Below are positions 1 through 32,111 of a stretch of DNA of 64,000 nt, one piece after another (the stretch's first letter is position 1; every line of letters begins with the position of its first letter). Below the pieces are notes generated by a model that was not told the origin of the DNA, ran no database searches, and was given only the letters and a program-made list of their open reading frames with translations. Origin of the DNA: Girardinichthys multiradiatus (taxonomy: Eukaryota > Chordata > Actinopteri > Cyprinodontiformes > Goodeidae); the NCBI RefSeq assembly GCF_021462225.1, contig NC_061812.1:49023363-49087362 (forward strand). The letters are read 5' to 3'. The translations under genes were made by a program, and so were the position numbers.

Positions 1-945
1 GGCAATCAGCCTGTGGCACTGCTGAGGTCTTATGGAGGCCCAGGATGCTTCGATAGCTGCCTTTAGCTCATCCAGAGTGTTGGGTCTTGAGTCTCTCAAC
101 GTTCTCTTCACAATATCCCACAGATTCTCTATGGGGTTCAGGTCAGGAGAGTTGGCAGGCCAATTGAGCACAGTGATACCATGGTCAGTAAACCATTTAC
201 CAGTGGTTTTGGCACTGTGAGCAGGTGCCAGGTCGTGCTGAAAAATGAAATCTTCATCTCCATAAAGCTTTTCAGCAGATGGAAGCATGAAGTGCTCCAA
301 AATCTCCTGATAGCTAGCTGCATTGACCCTGCCCTTGATAAAACACAGTGGACCAACACCAGCAGCTGACACGGCACCCCAGACCATCACTGACTGTGGG
401 TACTTGACACTGGACTTCTGGCATTTTGGCATTTCCTTCTCCCCAGTCTTCCTCCAGACTTTGGCACCTTGATTTCCGAATGACTTGCAGAATTTGCTTT
501 CATCTGAAAAAAGTACTTTGGACCACTGAGCAACAGTCCAGTGCTGCTTCTCTGTAGCCCAGGTCAGGCGCTTCTGCCGCTGTTTCTGGTTCAAAAGTGG
601 CTTGACCTGGGGAATGCGGCACCTGTAGCCCATTTCCTGCACACGCCTGTGCACGGTGGCTCTGGATGTTTCTACTCCAGACTCAGTCCACTGCTTCCGC
701 AGGTCCCCCAAGGTCTGGAATAGGCCCTTCTCCACAATCTTCCTCAGGGTCCGGTCACCTCTTCTCGTTGTGCAGCGTTTTCTGCCACACTTTTTCCTTC
801 CCACAGACTTCCCACTGAGGTGCCTTGATACAGCACTCTGGGAACAGCCTATTCGTTCAGAAATGTCTTTCTGTGTCTTACCCTCTTGCTTGAGGGTGTC
901 AATAGTGGCCTTCTGGACAGCAGTCAGGTCGGCAGTCTTACCCAT
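1..945 (-). CDS. Tc1-family DD34E transposase, partial (C-terminus beyond window edge)
   Basis: The frame starts at ATG 945-943 (MGKTADLTAV...) and reads 315 codons to base 1 with no stop. I checked this triplet by triplet: none of the forward triplets in this phase is tta, cta or tca. The N-terminal half is the paired-type helix-turn-helix DNA-binding region (TVDTLKQEG-like start, then a Lys/Arg-rich linker KKCGRKRCTTRRGD). The catalytic triad is visible: D in FSDESKF, D in FQHDLAPAHS, and E in SPDLNPIENLWD, with 34 residues between the second D and E. Tc1 transposases are about 340 residues, so only the last 20-30 residues are missing. It would cut and paste its own element at TA sites. The upstream 5' UTR and terminal repeat are present. 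This copy looks young; whether it is intact depends on sequence left of the window. Confidence 0.92.
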   Translation of the reverse strand, partial: MGKTADLTAVQKATIDTLKQEGKTQKDISERIGCSQSAVSRHLSGKSVGRKKCGRKRCTTRRGDRTLRKIVEKGLFQTLGDLRKQWTESGVETSRATVHRRVQEMGYRCRIPQVKPLLNQKQRQKRLTWATEKQHWTVAQWSKVLFSDESKFCKSFGNQGAKVWRKTGEKEMPKCQKSSVKYPQSVMVWGAVSAAGVGPLCFIKGRVNAASYQEILEHFMLPSAEKLYGDEDFIFQHDLAPAHSAKTTGKWFTDHGITVLNWPANSPDLNPIENLWDIVKRTLRDSRPNTLDELKAAIEASWASIRPQQCHRLIA

Positions 946-1273
946 GATCGGGGTTTTGAGTGATGAACCAGGCTGGGAGTTTTAAAGGCCTCAGGAATCT
1001 TTTGCAGGTGTTTAGAGTTAACTCGTTGATTCAGATGATTAGGTTCATAGCTCGTTTAGAGACCCTTTTAATGATATGCTAATTTTGTGAGATAGGAATT
1101 TTGGGTTTTCATGAGCTGTATGCCAAAATCATCCGTATTAAGACAATAAAAGACCTGAAATATTTCAGTTAGTGTGCAATTAATCTAAAATATATGAATG
1201 TTACATTTTCATCATGACATTATGGAAAATAATGAACTTAATCACAATATGCTAATATTTTGAGAAGGACCTG
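1..1273 (-). mobile_element. Tc1/mariner element (DD34E), right part, cut by window edge
   Basis: The right terminus (element end 1273) is followed by TA at 1274-1275, the Tc1/mariner target. The terminal region has an outer repeat at about 1247-1268 and a similar inner direct repeat at about 1074-1096, both around an atatgctaat core. This IR/DR layout is common in fish Tc1 elements. The transposase (945 to 1, minus) is described separately. The left terminus lies outside the window. The element lies in the phf2 intron upstream of exon 5415, antisense to the gene. Confidence 0.93.
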
Positions 1274-1275
1274 TA

Positions 1276-1434
1276 GAGACAATTTTTTTTAAATTGCTAA
1301 ATGTCTTTCTCAATACTTTCACAAACCGCGCAGCACATCAAGGAAAAACTATGTAGTACCTTCAGTATGCTGGTTAGACACACGGCAGCGTACACCGTTG
1401 CAGCGACTCTAGGTTTTCCCGGTCAGGGCTTTGT
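1276..1434. other. Unassigned phf2 intron sequence between Tc1 and LINE
   Basis: About 160 bases with no recognisable feature. They separate the TA junction of the Tc1 element from the start of the decayed LINE. Confidence 0.4.
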
Positions 1435-3620
1435 TTATATGTGTGTTGCTTCTCATTCAACACGCATTCTGTGGAGCAACCAACATCTACAGTCGCCGTG
1501 CTCTCCTTAAAATAGGAGTTTTCTTTGAAAGGCATGTTACAGCTGAATGTATTAACACAGACAAGATCCCGGCGGACATAACTTGGAATCTCGGATCTGT
1601 GGATTACCATCCCAGAGGGAAGGAGATGTAGGCAGTGCCTTGAGTGTAAAAGGAAGCAAGGCCATAGAGCCGATATGCTAGCTAGGCTAAGCAGACAGCT
1701 ACACAGACCACAGTTTCCCAGGCTTTTTCCAACCAACACCAGAACCATTGCCAACAAGATGGATGGACTGTGGCTACAGGTAGTCGCAACAACATCAGAA
1801 GAGACAGTTACATTGTGTTGGTCACAGAGACCCGGTTACACTTATCCATCCTGGATTCTGCTATTGAGCTGCGCAGCACCAGGACAGGATATGGGACTCC
1901 AGTAACAGCAGAGGAGGGGGGCTCTGTGTGTACATTAATAACAGCTGGTGTCCTAACACAGTGACTGGAGGCGGTCGCTGCTCCCTGGACCTGGAGTATA
2001 TCACTGTTAAATGTAGGCCCGTCTATCTCCCGAGATAGTTCACCATAGTCTTGGTAACTGCTGTTTACATCCCACCACATGCTAATGCTAGCTCGGCTGT
2101 GTGACTTCTACATAGCAATATTAGCGACCAGCAGACAAGCATCTTGATGCTGTGCACATTAAAGCGGGAAACTTGCAGACCTAAAGGCATTGCCCCACAA
2201 ACGCCACCAGCTTGTAAAGTATGCTACCAGAGAAGCCAACACGCTGGACAAGGTCTACAGCAACATCAAGCTGAGTTATAAGGCTAGGCCACTACCACAC
2301 CTTGGCTAGTCTGACCACCAGTCCCTGTTGTTATTTCCTGCTCATTACCCCTCAGGAAAACAACTGTTACCTTCACAAAAACTGTTAGAACTTTGCCAGA
2401 TGATGCCTCCCAACAGCTGCAGGACTGCTGTAACAGGACTCACTGGAAGATTTTTGAAGACCCAGACCTGGGGATGTTCACAGACTGTGTCCTATGTTAC
2501 ATCAAGACCTGCATAGACACTGTTACGATGGATAAACCCACCAGGGTCTACCCCAACCAGGTCTAGCAGCTGCTGAAGGAGAGAAATAAGATCAGCCAAT
2601 AAGCGTCTCTACAGCACAGCCTTAGCAAACCTGAAGAGAGGCATCAGAAAGACCAAGTTGGACTATAGGAGAAGGACATGGGACCACCTGGACAGAAACA
2701 ACAGGAGGCAGATGTGGCACGGGATCCAGCAGCTCGCCAACTACAGGACCAACCTCAGTACTGCTGATGACGACGCCTCACTGGCAGAGGAGCTGAACCT
2801 TTTCTTTGCCCACTTTGAGGTGGTTCCACTACAGACAGCTGCACTACCCCTACAGCCCACAGCAGCTTCATCCTCACTGTGGAGGAGAATGAGGTGCGGA
2901 GCTCCCTGCATGCTGTCAAACTAAAGAAGGCTGCTGGACATGATGGTATCCCAGGACAGGTGCTGAGGGACTGCGCTGACCAGCTGGCAGGAGCCGTCAC
3001 CAGGATTATTAACCTTTCCCGGCCCCCAATTTATTGTCCCACCTTGTCAGAGATCATCCAGCATTGTCCCGCTGTCCAAGAAAGCCCGTATTTCCAGCTG
3101 TAATGACTACTTGCCAGTTGCACTGACACCAGTGGTCATGAAATGCTGTGAACGTCTGTTCAGGGCTTACATCACATTTCTCCTCCCAAAACGTTATGAC
3201 CTCCACCAGTTTGCCTACATGGCTAATAGCACCACTGAGGATGCTGTAGCCACAGCCCTCCATGCTGCACCCCTGAATGCCACACAGACTGGTGGACAAA
3301 CAGAGGAATAATGGACTGTCACACTTCCCCTGTGTATCTACAGCTTCCTGTTGATTCACAGCCAGAGGGTCAAACTGGGTCACCATACATCTTCAGCCCT
3401 CAGCCTCAGCAGCTGCTCTCCACAGGGTTGTGTGTTGAGCCCCCTGTTCATCACCTACGACTGCACCCCAACTCACCATAACACCACCATTGTAAAGTTT
3501 GCAGATGACAACACAGTGGTGAGGAATGATCATCAGCGGGGACTGTGTGTGTTGAGGATTTCTGCTTGTGGAACATGCAGCAGACAGCTATAATCTGCAC
3601 CACCTTTTCTGGGCTATATA
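1435..3620 (+). mobile_element. Decayed APE-type non-LTR retrotransposon (L2/CR1-like)
   Basis: Broken reading frames on the + strand follow the order of a fish Jockey/L2-type LINE. The N-terminal ORF start is near 1450-1620 (YSRRALLKIG-like). Endonuclease remnants lie near 1790-1960 (TETRLHLSILDSAI, then EEGGSVC). A linker lies near 2650-2800 (RRRTWDHLDRNNRRQMWHGI). Reverse transcriptase motifs follow: KKAAGHDGIPGQVLRDCADQ near 2924-2985, VALTPVVMKCCERL near 3117-3160, SPQGCVLSPLF near 3416-3450, and the catalytic FADD at about 3498-3509. Frameshifts and stops occur between almost every block and some connecting sequence is missing, so it is a dead copy. The clade is inferred from motif order; a sister clade is possible. 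It lies in a phf2 intron in the sense orientation. Confidence 0.8.
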
Positions 3621-4119
3621 GAAGCGGTCCTCCAGACAATGGTGTTGTGCCAAAAAGTCATGGTTCTCTAGAATGATCCAGATGCAAGAACATGCAGTGT
3701 TAAAAGGTGTTTTTCCATAGGAGATATGGCATAGCTTCTATTTGTGACTTGTTCTAAATCAGCCCTGAAAAATGGCATTGCTGGATAGACAATATATCTC
3801 TCCTATTTATATTTCTGACAATCCAATTATGTTGACATGCACACAGAAGGTTCTTTCTCTCCGTCATCTGTCATTGTACCTATGCCACCTTCTCGCCACA
3901 AAGACGGCAGATGTGATCGTAACTCTGTCAGTTTGCACCTGCCTTTCAAACATGATAAATATAGACACAAAAAAAGCACCCACTCTCCGTTTGATGTTTG
4001 ATACATCACATTGTGAGTGCTAATTGATGACATTTGCATATCCTCCCCTTAGTATTTTGCCCTTTTTGATAATCAGCATATATTCTGCATATTCTGAAGG
4101 CAAACGCGCTAAAAACTGT
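3621..4119. other. Unassigned intron sequence
   Basis: No recognisable coding, RNA or repeat feature. The short open frames here have no family resemblance. Confidence 0.4.
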
Positions 4120-4560
4120 CATCTGAGCAGAGCACCTTACCACAGTTACTATGTTACTCTCAGCTGCGTCTCTGATTAATGCTTTCCTCACCCAGCCTGT
4201 CAGTTTAGGTGGACCTCCATGTCTCGGTAGGTCTGCAGTTGGTCTATCCCCTCCATGTTTAGATGATGAATTAAACAGAACTTTGTGAGATGTTCAAAGC
4301 CTGGGATATTGTTGTAGGAGCTAACCCTGCTTTAAACTTCTCCACAACTTTCTTCCTGACTATCAAATGTTAGGATGGCCTAGTCAAATTTCAGTTAAAT
4401 CCAACTGAAAATTTGTGGCAAGACTTGAAGATGGATATTTGCAGAAGCTCTCCATCTAATCTGACTGAACTTCATCTATTTTATAAAGAAAATAGGCAAA
4501 GATTGCAGTCTGTGGATGTAAAGCTGGCAGAGATATACCAGCCACAGGAGTTTCTACAAA
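4120..4560. mobile_element. Rearranged Tc1 transposase debris
   Basis: Bases 4125-4360 read on the minus strand as the N-terminal DNA-binding part of a Tc1 transposase; the same region appears at 30500-30720. Bases 4385-4545 read on the plus strand as a Tc1 C-terminus: LNPTENLWQDLKMDI, then SNLTELHLFYKE. The two parts are in opposite orientation, so this is either two insertions or one inverted relic. No intact terminal repeat was found. Confidence 0.7.
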
Positions 4561-24573
<20,013 letters not shown>

Positions 24574-26190
24574 CATGCCGCAGACTGTTCAAGGACTGGG
24601 TCTCATTCCAGACTCACAACCTGCTCACTAATAAAAGCCAACAAAAGGAAAATTAGGAAAATGCAAACTATAATAATATGGGAGAGGGGAGGAGTCATGC
24701 ATTTTTCAACTTCTAAGAAGAACATCACTCAGATAGGTTTTTGCCTCTACTTATACTTTATAACTTTCAGATATTAAAGTGTACAGAAGCTATTATAAAT
24801 ATTTTTTAAGAGAACATGTCTTGTTTTACTACAGCTGTCATTTTATCAGGGGTTGTTCAATAGAAGTACATTGCAGTCATTCCAAGATTTGTGAAAGTAT
24901 CCCTTGCATGTATGGAGTTGCATGTGTGCTTCGGGTCCGGGTCAGGGGAGTTTTTATTCCTACCTATGGATGCAGCTTATCATTGCCAAACTGAGATAAA
25001 AGGTTCTTGGAGCGTCGGATCGGATCAGCATCAACCCAAGCATTTATGTCTTTATGTTGACACTCAACGTTTGCAGAGCACTATCAGCGCGGTTATTTAT
25101 TTATTCTCGTTGAATCATTAGATAGGAAATGAAAAGCGACTAAAGCACAAGCACACAACGGCCGCCATGTCTGGACATTTCTCCAACATTAACATAGGCA
25201 ACGCACATCAGGACGCAGTGGATTGGACAGGGAAAGTAGAGGAGCTGGGACACAGCGCGGGACCTGCAGCCGATGATAAGCCTCATCCACGACAGAGGTG
25301 CAGTTACATGGGGATACTTTCTCTCTTTTGCTTTCACAGGCAGCACCGCACGCTTATACTCATCTCTGTGTTTTTATGGCTCCACTGTATAGAATGTAGC
25401 TTGTACATAGCCTTTTAACTTTTTGTATCCTTCTTTGCTTACCACTTAATTCTACATTTGTACTGCTTTTGCTTATTTGGAATAATTTAATTTGAAAGGT
25501 ATCTATATATGTAAATGAATTTATGATATTGTCCTTTTTTGTATCTTTGCTCATTAGTTCTAGTGGTGCTGCCTGGAAAACAACAGAAGAAATGAGCAAC
25601 ATGTTATCGTCATATGGCCTTACATACACAAAGCTAACTGTATTGTGATTCTGTTTGAACAGAAAATGAAGCTTTGAGAAAAAACTGTAGAAAAGACAAA
25701 CAAATCTCAAAGTTTCTATGACCAGCCACTTGTTCAACTTCTAGTATCCTGAAGGTTTCAGAATTATTTTACTAGCACCTTGTGAAGTGTTTCTGTGTCA
25801 GTGATGTAATTTATTAATGTTTGTAGCTTTTTTATACCTGTACAATTCTTAAGAGGTTTGTTTTTGAATATGTCATAGAAGTTGTGAAATGACCCTTTAA
25901 TTTAGTTTTTCCATGTTGGAATGCGTGCGTGTGTGTTGGAGGCATCACATCAGACTTCACCTGTTAACTTCCACCCTGTCCCATTAAACATGTGACATTA
26001 GTTCCTGCAGCTGCATCCATCACATTTTGGTCAGGACATTTTGTCCTCCACTGTAGAGACGTCTTCTGTCCTCTCAGAAAAGACTTTTTTCTTTCAGGTT
26101 TTTATTTGTACAGTACATGTGTTGCTTTGTTGTGATTTATTTTTGTATGTCTGACTCATTAAATGCATCCACTGTGCCCCAGCAGTGAAT
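24574..26190 (+). other. phf2: Probable phf2 3' UTR
   Basis: No other coding exon follows the stop. A proximal AATAAA lies at 24630-24635. A distal ATTAAA near 26158 is followed by a GT-rich stretch. The region lacks recognisable transposons, unlike everything around it, which fits a transcribed 3' UTR of about 1.6 kb. The end is a guess. Confidence 0.45.
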
Positions 26191-26880
26191 CATATAGCCG
26201 TCTTCCCTAACTGTTCCTCACAGTATTGGTAAATATTCACAGACCTTTTTAACCTGAAGTTATCCTTTTTGTATTTAGATGTTTCTGTTTGAGATCCTGC
26301 TTCACTTTTCTAAGATGTGGAAAAATTTCATTCTCCAGGAGCATACAGACATATTGTTGAATGATACTATTGTCCACTTTGTTACTTTTGCAATAGAATT
26401 CCTGTGGAAAAGCTACGTTGTGATGTGTTCCTCGCCCACTTCCATTGTGACGGCTTCTGTGACGACCAAAACAAATTTTTTTATTTTCTACACTTTGCCT
26501 TATGCTTTGAGTTGAAAACCACACTGATCACAAACTGAGAATTCTTTCACTCTCTGGACTTCTGCAATTTTACAGCTGTGTGTTTGTACCCGGTCGGGCA
26601 TAACATTATAATCACTGACCATTAAATTGAATAACGCAAGTGGGTTTTCTACCCGGTCCTTGGAACTACGAGTAGGTCTTAGATTGAGGACCTGAGGGTC
26701 GAGTATGCGCTATAACAATCATGTAGGGCCCTAAAAGCTGAAGTCTAAATTTAAAAACTGATTCTAAAATGACCAGGTAACCAGTGCAAAGACAAAAATA
26801 GGACTGATGTGAGTTCCTCAGTTTGTTACATTTAAGAGTCTTGCTGCAGAGCTTTGGTTACAATAGTCTGAGAGGACATA
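26191..26880. other. Downstream intergenic sequence
   Basis: The stretch near 26596-26650 (gggcataacattataatcac) resembles the terminus of a common fish DNA-transposon repeat; low confidence. Nothing else was recognised. Confidence 0.35.
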
Positions 26881-27855
26881 CAGTGCATCTGGAAAGTATT
26901 CACAGCGCTGCACTTTTTCCTCATTTAGTTATGTTCCAGCCTTATACCAAATGGTATCACATTAATCTTTCCTCAAAATTCAATGCACAATACCCCAGTA
27001 TGACAATGTAAAAGAAGTTTGTTTTCTATTATTACAAATAGAAAACAAAGAAATCACATTTATTTATTGAGCTGAGGTTCACACTGTTTCCACTGATCAT
27101 CCTTGAGATGTTTCTACAGCTTCAATGGAGTCCACCTGGTTTTAGTCAGTTGATTGGACATGATTAGGTAAAGAACACATCTGTCTATATAAGGTCACAC
27201 AGTTGATAGTTCATGTCAGAGCACAAACACCAAACATGAAGTCAAAGTAATCAGCAGAGACAGGATTGTCTTGGGGCACAGAAAACTTGCTGCTTTGAAG
27301 GTCCCAATGAGCACAGTGACCTCCATCATCCGTAAATGGAAGAAGTTTGGTACCACCAGGACTCTTCCTAGAGCTGGCCGGCCGACATCCTGGATTAAAA
27401 AACCTGCTCCAGAGCTCACATGAATTCAGAACCACTCTGTGAATGTGCTGGAGTGAACAAGTCGAATCCGATTGAGCATCCCTGGGAGATCTGAACTTGG
27501 CTGAGCACAGACATCTCCCATCCAACCTGATGGAACTTGAAATGTTCTCCAAAGAAGAATCGGCCAAACTGCCTAAAGATAGGTGTGTTCAGCTTGTGGC
27601 GTCAGATTCAAAAAGATTTGAGGCTGTAATTGCTGCCAAAGGTGGATCAACAAGATATTAAGCGAAGGCTTTGAATACTTATGTAAATGTGATTTCTTAG
27701 TTTTCTATTTGTAATAAATTTGCAACAATCTCAAACTTCTTTCACATTGTCATGATGGAGTATTGTGTGAAGAAATGTGATGTAATTTGGAATAAGGCTT
27801 TAACACAACTAAATGTGGAAATAAAGCAGGACTATGAATAGTGCTGTGAAGCATG
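26881..27855 (+). mobile_element. Internally deleted Tc1 element
   Basis: The left terminus cagtgcatctggaaagtatt starts at 26881 after TA (26879-26880). A + strand transposase relic begins near 27236 (SAETGLSWGTENLLL-like HTH region) and jumps near 27420-27460 to the C-terminal part (IEHPWEI near 27470, then a Lys-rich AAIAAKGGSTRY-like end near 27625-27660). The catalytic centre is missing, so it could only move with enzyme from elsewhere. The right end is degraded near 27840-27855. Confidence 0.75.
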
Positions 27856-29489
27856 AATGACCATCTCAAAATCCTGTTTTGGCATCAACCCGTTTTGACA
27901 TAAACATTTCGACAAAATGTTGTGAGTGACCTTAAAGAGACATTGATTGGATGAGAGCAACACCTAAATTCCTTACATTTGATTAATGACCAACTTCAAA
28001 AGGTCCAGTCTGTTGTCTGATCAGAAAAAAACATGTTCTTCTCAGAGTTCAATTGAGGGGAGTTATTTTTTACCAGCATGGTATTATTTGTGCTGAATAG
28101 TTTGAAGAAGTCAGAGTTTTTGAAGGAGCAGTACAGCTAAATGTCCTCTGCATAAAAGTGATAGTAGCTATAATGAAATTTATTAATGATCTTCCCAAGT
28201 GTCTATCTAAAAAGGAAGTGGGTCCAAAACAGAGCCACGAGGTACCCCACATATTAGATCAGTAGAGTCTGACATGACTCCAGGTCTGAGACTCAAGTCT
28301 TTGCACCAGTTCTCCTATAACGAAGAGTGAAAGGAAGCCGCTATTTGAGCTAGCACAGCTGCTGTTTACAGTTAAAGGACGAGCTTGATTATGAGCCAGT
28401 GATTTTAGTGAATTATTATAGGATGTTAATGGCTCATAGCAATCTGTTTATGTTAGCTGTAGCTTCATAATAAAGACCACATGAATGTCTCTCCAATTGA
28501 ACGCTGTATTACATGACTTTGGATCCTTTCAGAACCAAATAAACAACTCACCTCCAACATTCTCTTGCTGCTAAGCTAGCTGCTATATTACAAGGACACA
28601 CTTTAGTCTAAAAATATCAAAAGAAAAAGCTCTTCCTGTTCCATCAATTTGGTAGTTTACCACAAATTTGTTTACTTACTGCATTGTGCCTTGCTCATTA
28701 TATTGTCAATATACCTTAAAATTGAACATATTTACCATTTAGAGTTGAGAACAAAGGTAACAGCTGTTAACTTAGTCATTACAAAGAATAAAAAGCAGAA
28801 ATTCAACTCTAACAGGTTTGCTATTATCTGTCTTAGGGCATAATCCCTATTTATGTTTCTAATGGGGTAAAAATTACATTTGATAAGTTTTCGAAATAAT
28901 TCACCATCCAAAAATCTGCTAAAGGCTCATTAATATTAAATGTTAAATGATTAACAAATTCTAAGTTCAAGTTCAAATTCTAATATACTGAAAGAAAATT
29001 ATTAAATGTTCGAATAATAATTTAGGCCTGAGGACAAAAAGTATGGGTTTAATATCCTACCCTACAGCGATGCAGGGTTAGAGGTGACCTAGATGTCATG
29101 TAGTTGATGAGAAAATGCTTATTAGACTCTGACTTGGGACGACAGACTAGAGACTTGACCTGGACTTAGAAAAAAATTACTTGTGAAAATCCCTGGTTTG
29201 TAACGACCCTGAAGGTTCTGTTTGAAATGTAAGTTCTGAACCACTTTAAAATAGATCCAGAGATCCTCACTAAACTGTTAAATAAATGGTGTGATAAATA
29301 ATGTCAAAGGCTTATAAAAGGTCTAACCATCATGGTGTCACTCGATACTTGAAACAAAGCAATTTCTGTCGAATGCATTTTCCAAAAAACAGATTGGTAT
29401 TTATCACAAGTTTTGTGTTGAAAGAAATCTGTTGGTCAGCCGCAACATTTTGTAAGATTTTTGAAATAAAAGTTATTTTACAAAATGGC
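27856..29489. other. Intergenic sequence, no feature seen
   Basis: About 1.6 kb of AT-rich sequence with no convincing gene or repeat. Confidence 0.35.
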
Positions 29490-29780
29490 CAGAAATCTGC
29501 CAGGGTATCAGGAAGAGAACTGTGGACCTCCAAAAGTCTAGTTCATCCTTGGCTACAATTTTCACATGGCTGAAGATACAACATACGGTGGCTTGTAATA
29601 GTATTCTATTCAACATATTGTCACATTACAATCACAAACATAAATACATTTTATTGGAATCTTATGTGAAAGACCAACACAAAGTGGTATACAATTGTGA
29701 AGTGGAACAAAAATTATACATGATTTATTTATTTTTTTACAAGTAAGAAACTGAAAAGGGCATTGTGCAAACGTATTGAG

Positions 29781-30757
29781 TCAATACTTTGTGGAACCAC
29801 CTTTTGCTGCAATTACAGCTGCAAGTCTTTTAGGGTATGTCTCTACCAGCTTTGCATGTCTAGTCTACTGAAATTCTTGCCCATTCTTCTTTGTAAAACA
29901 GGTCAAGCTCAGCCAGATTAGATGGAGAGCGTTTCTTAACAGCAGCTTTCAGGTCTTGCCATGGATTTTCGATTGGGTTTAGGTCTGGACTTTGACTGGG
30001 CCATTCTAACACATGAATATGTTTTGTTTTAAACCATTCCATTGTAGCCCTGGCTTTATGTTTAGGGTTGTTGTCCTGCTGGAAGGTGAACCTCCGCCCC
30101 AGTCTCAAGTCTTCTGCAGACTCCAACAGGTTTTCTTCCAAGATTGCCCTGTATTTGGCTCCATCCATCTTCCCATCCACTCTGACCACATTCCCTGTCC
30201 CTGCTGAAGAGAAGCACCCCAGAGCATGATGCTGCCACCACCATATGTGACAGTGGGGTTGGTGTGTTCAGAGTGATGTGCAGTGTTAGTTCTCTTTTGG
30301 TCTCGTCTGACCAAAGCACCTTCTTCCACATTTGCTGTGCCCCCAACATGGCTTCTGGCAAACTGCAAACGGGACTTCTTATGGTTTTCTTTTAACAATG
30401 GCTTTCTTTTTGCCACTCTTCCATAAAGACCAGATATGTGCAGTGCACGACTAATAGTTGTCCTGTGGACAGATTCCCCCACCTGACGTGTGGATCACTG
30501 CAGTTCATCCAGAGCCACCATGGGCCTCTCGGCTGCATCTCTGATCAGTGCTCTCCTTGCTTGGCGTGTAGGTTTAGGTGGACAGCCTTGTTTTGGTAGG
30601 TTTACAGTTGTGCCATACTCTTTCCATTTCCAGATGATGGATTGAACAGAGCTCGTTGAGATGTTCAAAGCTTGGGAAATCTTTTTCTAGCCTAAACATG
30701 CTTTAAACTTCCCACAACTTTATCACTGACCTGTCTGGTGTGTTCCTTGAACTTCAT
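29781..30757 (-). pseudogene. Tc1 DD34E transposase pseudogene
   Basis: From ATG 30757 to a stop at 29783-29781 the region spans the full transposase but is broken by frameshifts and stops (for example near 30500, where TGA replaces the expected sense codon after CTGCAG). Recognisable parts are the HTH near 30740-30540 and ESVHRTTISRALHISGLYGR near 30480-30420. The catalytic blocks are FTFQQDNNPKHKARATMEW near 30090 and QSPDLNPIENPWQDL near 29990-29945. The spacing is DD34E. Inactive. Confidence 0.88.
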
Positions 30758-30854
30758 GATGCTGTTTGCTTCCCAATATTCTCTTAACAAACCTCTGAGG
30801 CCGTCACAGAGCAGCTGTATTTGTACTGAGATTAGATTACACACAGGTAGACTA

Positions 30855-32111
30855 CAGGGGTTGGACAATGAAACTGAAACACCTGTCGTTTTAGTGTGGG
30901 AGGTTTCATGGCTAAATTGGACCAGCCTGGTAGCCAGCCTTCATTGACTGCACATTGCACCAGTAAGAGCAGAGTGTGAAGGTTCAATTAGCAGGGTAAG
31001 AGCACAGTTTTGCTCAAAATATTAAAATGCACACAACATTATGGGTGACATACCAGAGTTCAAAAGAGGACAAATTGTTGGTGCACGTCTGTGACTAAGA
31101 CAGCAAGTCTTTGTGATGTATCAAGCGCCACGGTATGCAGGGTAATGTCAGCATACCACCAAGAAGCACGAACCACATCCAACAGGATTAACTGTGGACG
31201 CAAGAGGAAGCTGTCTGAAAGGGATGTTCGGGTGCTAACCCGGATTGTATCCAAAAAACATAAAACCACGGCTGCCCAAATCACGGCAGAATTAAATGTG
31301 CACCTCAACTCTCCTGTTTCCACCAGAACTGTCCATCAGGAGCTCCACAGGGTCAATATACACGGCCTGGCTGCTATAGCCAAACCTTTGGTCACTCATG
31401 CCAATGCCAAACGTCGGTTTCAATGGTGCAAGGAGTGCAAATCTTGGGCTGTGGACAATGTGAAACATGTATTGTTCTCTGATGAGTCCACCTTTACTGT
31501 TTTCCCCACATCCGGGAGAGTTACGGTGTGGAGAAGCCCCAAAGAAGTGTACAACCCAGACTGTTGCATGCCCAGAGTAAAGCATGGGGGTGGATCAGTG
31601 ATGGTTTGGGCTGCCATATCATGGCATTCCCTTGGCCCAATACTTGTGCTAGATGGGCGCGTCACTACCAAGGACTACCGAACCATTCTTGAGGACCATG
31701 TGCATCCAATGGTTCAAACATTGTATCCTGAAGGCGGTGCCGTGTATCAGGATGACAATGCACCAATACACACAGCAAGACTGGTGAAAGATTAGTTTGA
31801 TGAACATAAGAGTGAAGTTGAACATCTCCCATGGCCTGCAAAGTCACCAGATCTAAATATTATTGAGCCACTTTGGGGTGTTTTGGAGGAGCGAGTCAGG
31901 AAACGTTTTCCTCCACCAGTATCACATAGTGACCTGGCCACTATCCTGCAAGAAGAATGGCTTAAAATCCCTCTAACCACTGTGCAGGACTTCTATATGT
32001 CATTCCCAAGACGAATTGACGCTGTATTGACCGCAAAAGGAGGCCCTACACCATACTAATACGTTATTGTGGTCTAAAACCAGGTGTTTCAGTTTCATTG
32101 TCCAACCCCTG
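30855..32111 (+). mobile_element. Tc1-type element with DD36E spacing, innermost of a three-layer nest
   Basis: Perfect-looking termini (caggggttggacaatgaaac at 30855 and its inverse ending at 32111) are flanked by TA at 30853-30854 and 32112-32113. Total length is 1257 bases. It sits in the 5' flank of the outer Tc1 element. Confidence 0.95.
31041..32059 (+). pseudogene. DD36E Tc1-type transposase with two lesions
   Basis: The start MGDIPEFKRGQIVGARL at 31041 hits TGA after 17 codons. The main frame continues from 31091 in another phase, consistent with a loss of about 13 bases near 31085-31090. The main frame then reads 234 codons to TAG at 31793-31795, in the position of a conserved Trp (ARLVKD-stop-FDEH). 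After that stop the same frame stays open to TAA 32057-32059 (AKGGPTPY end). Catalytic motifs: FSDESTF, YQDDNAPIHT and SPDLNIIEPLW, with 36 positions between the last two acidic residues. A DD36E group of Tc1 relatives has been named Incomer (from memory). Few lesions suggest recent activity of the family. Confidence 0.92.

Noticed and set aside
138..377. 79-codon minus-strand frame in the first Tc1 element
   Set aside because: It is in a different phase from the transposase, which is open through the whole region and carries the catalytic residues.
25167..25418. 83-codon frame in the phf2 3' UTR
   Set aside because: No recognisable domain, and located after the stop in the probable UTR.
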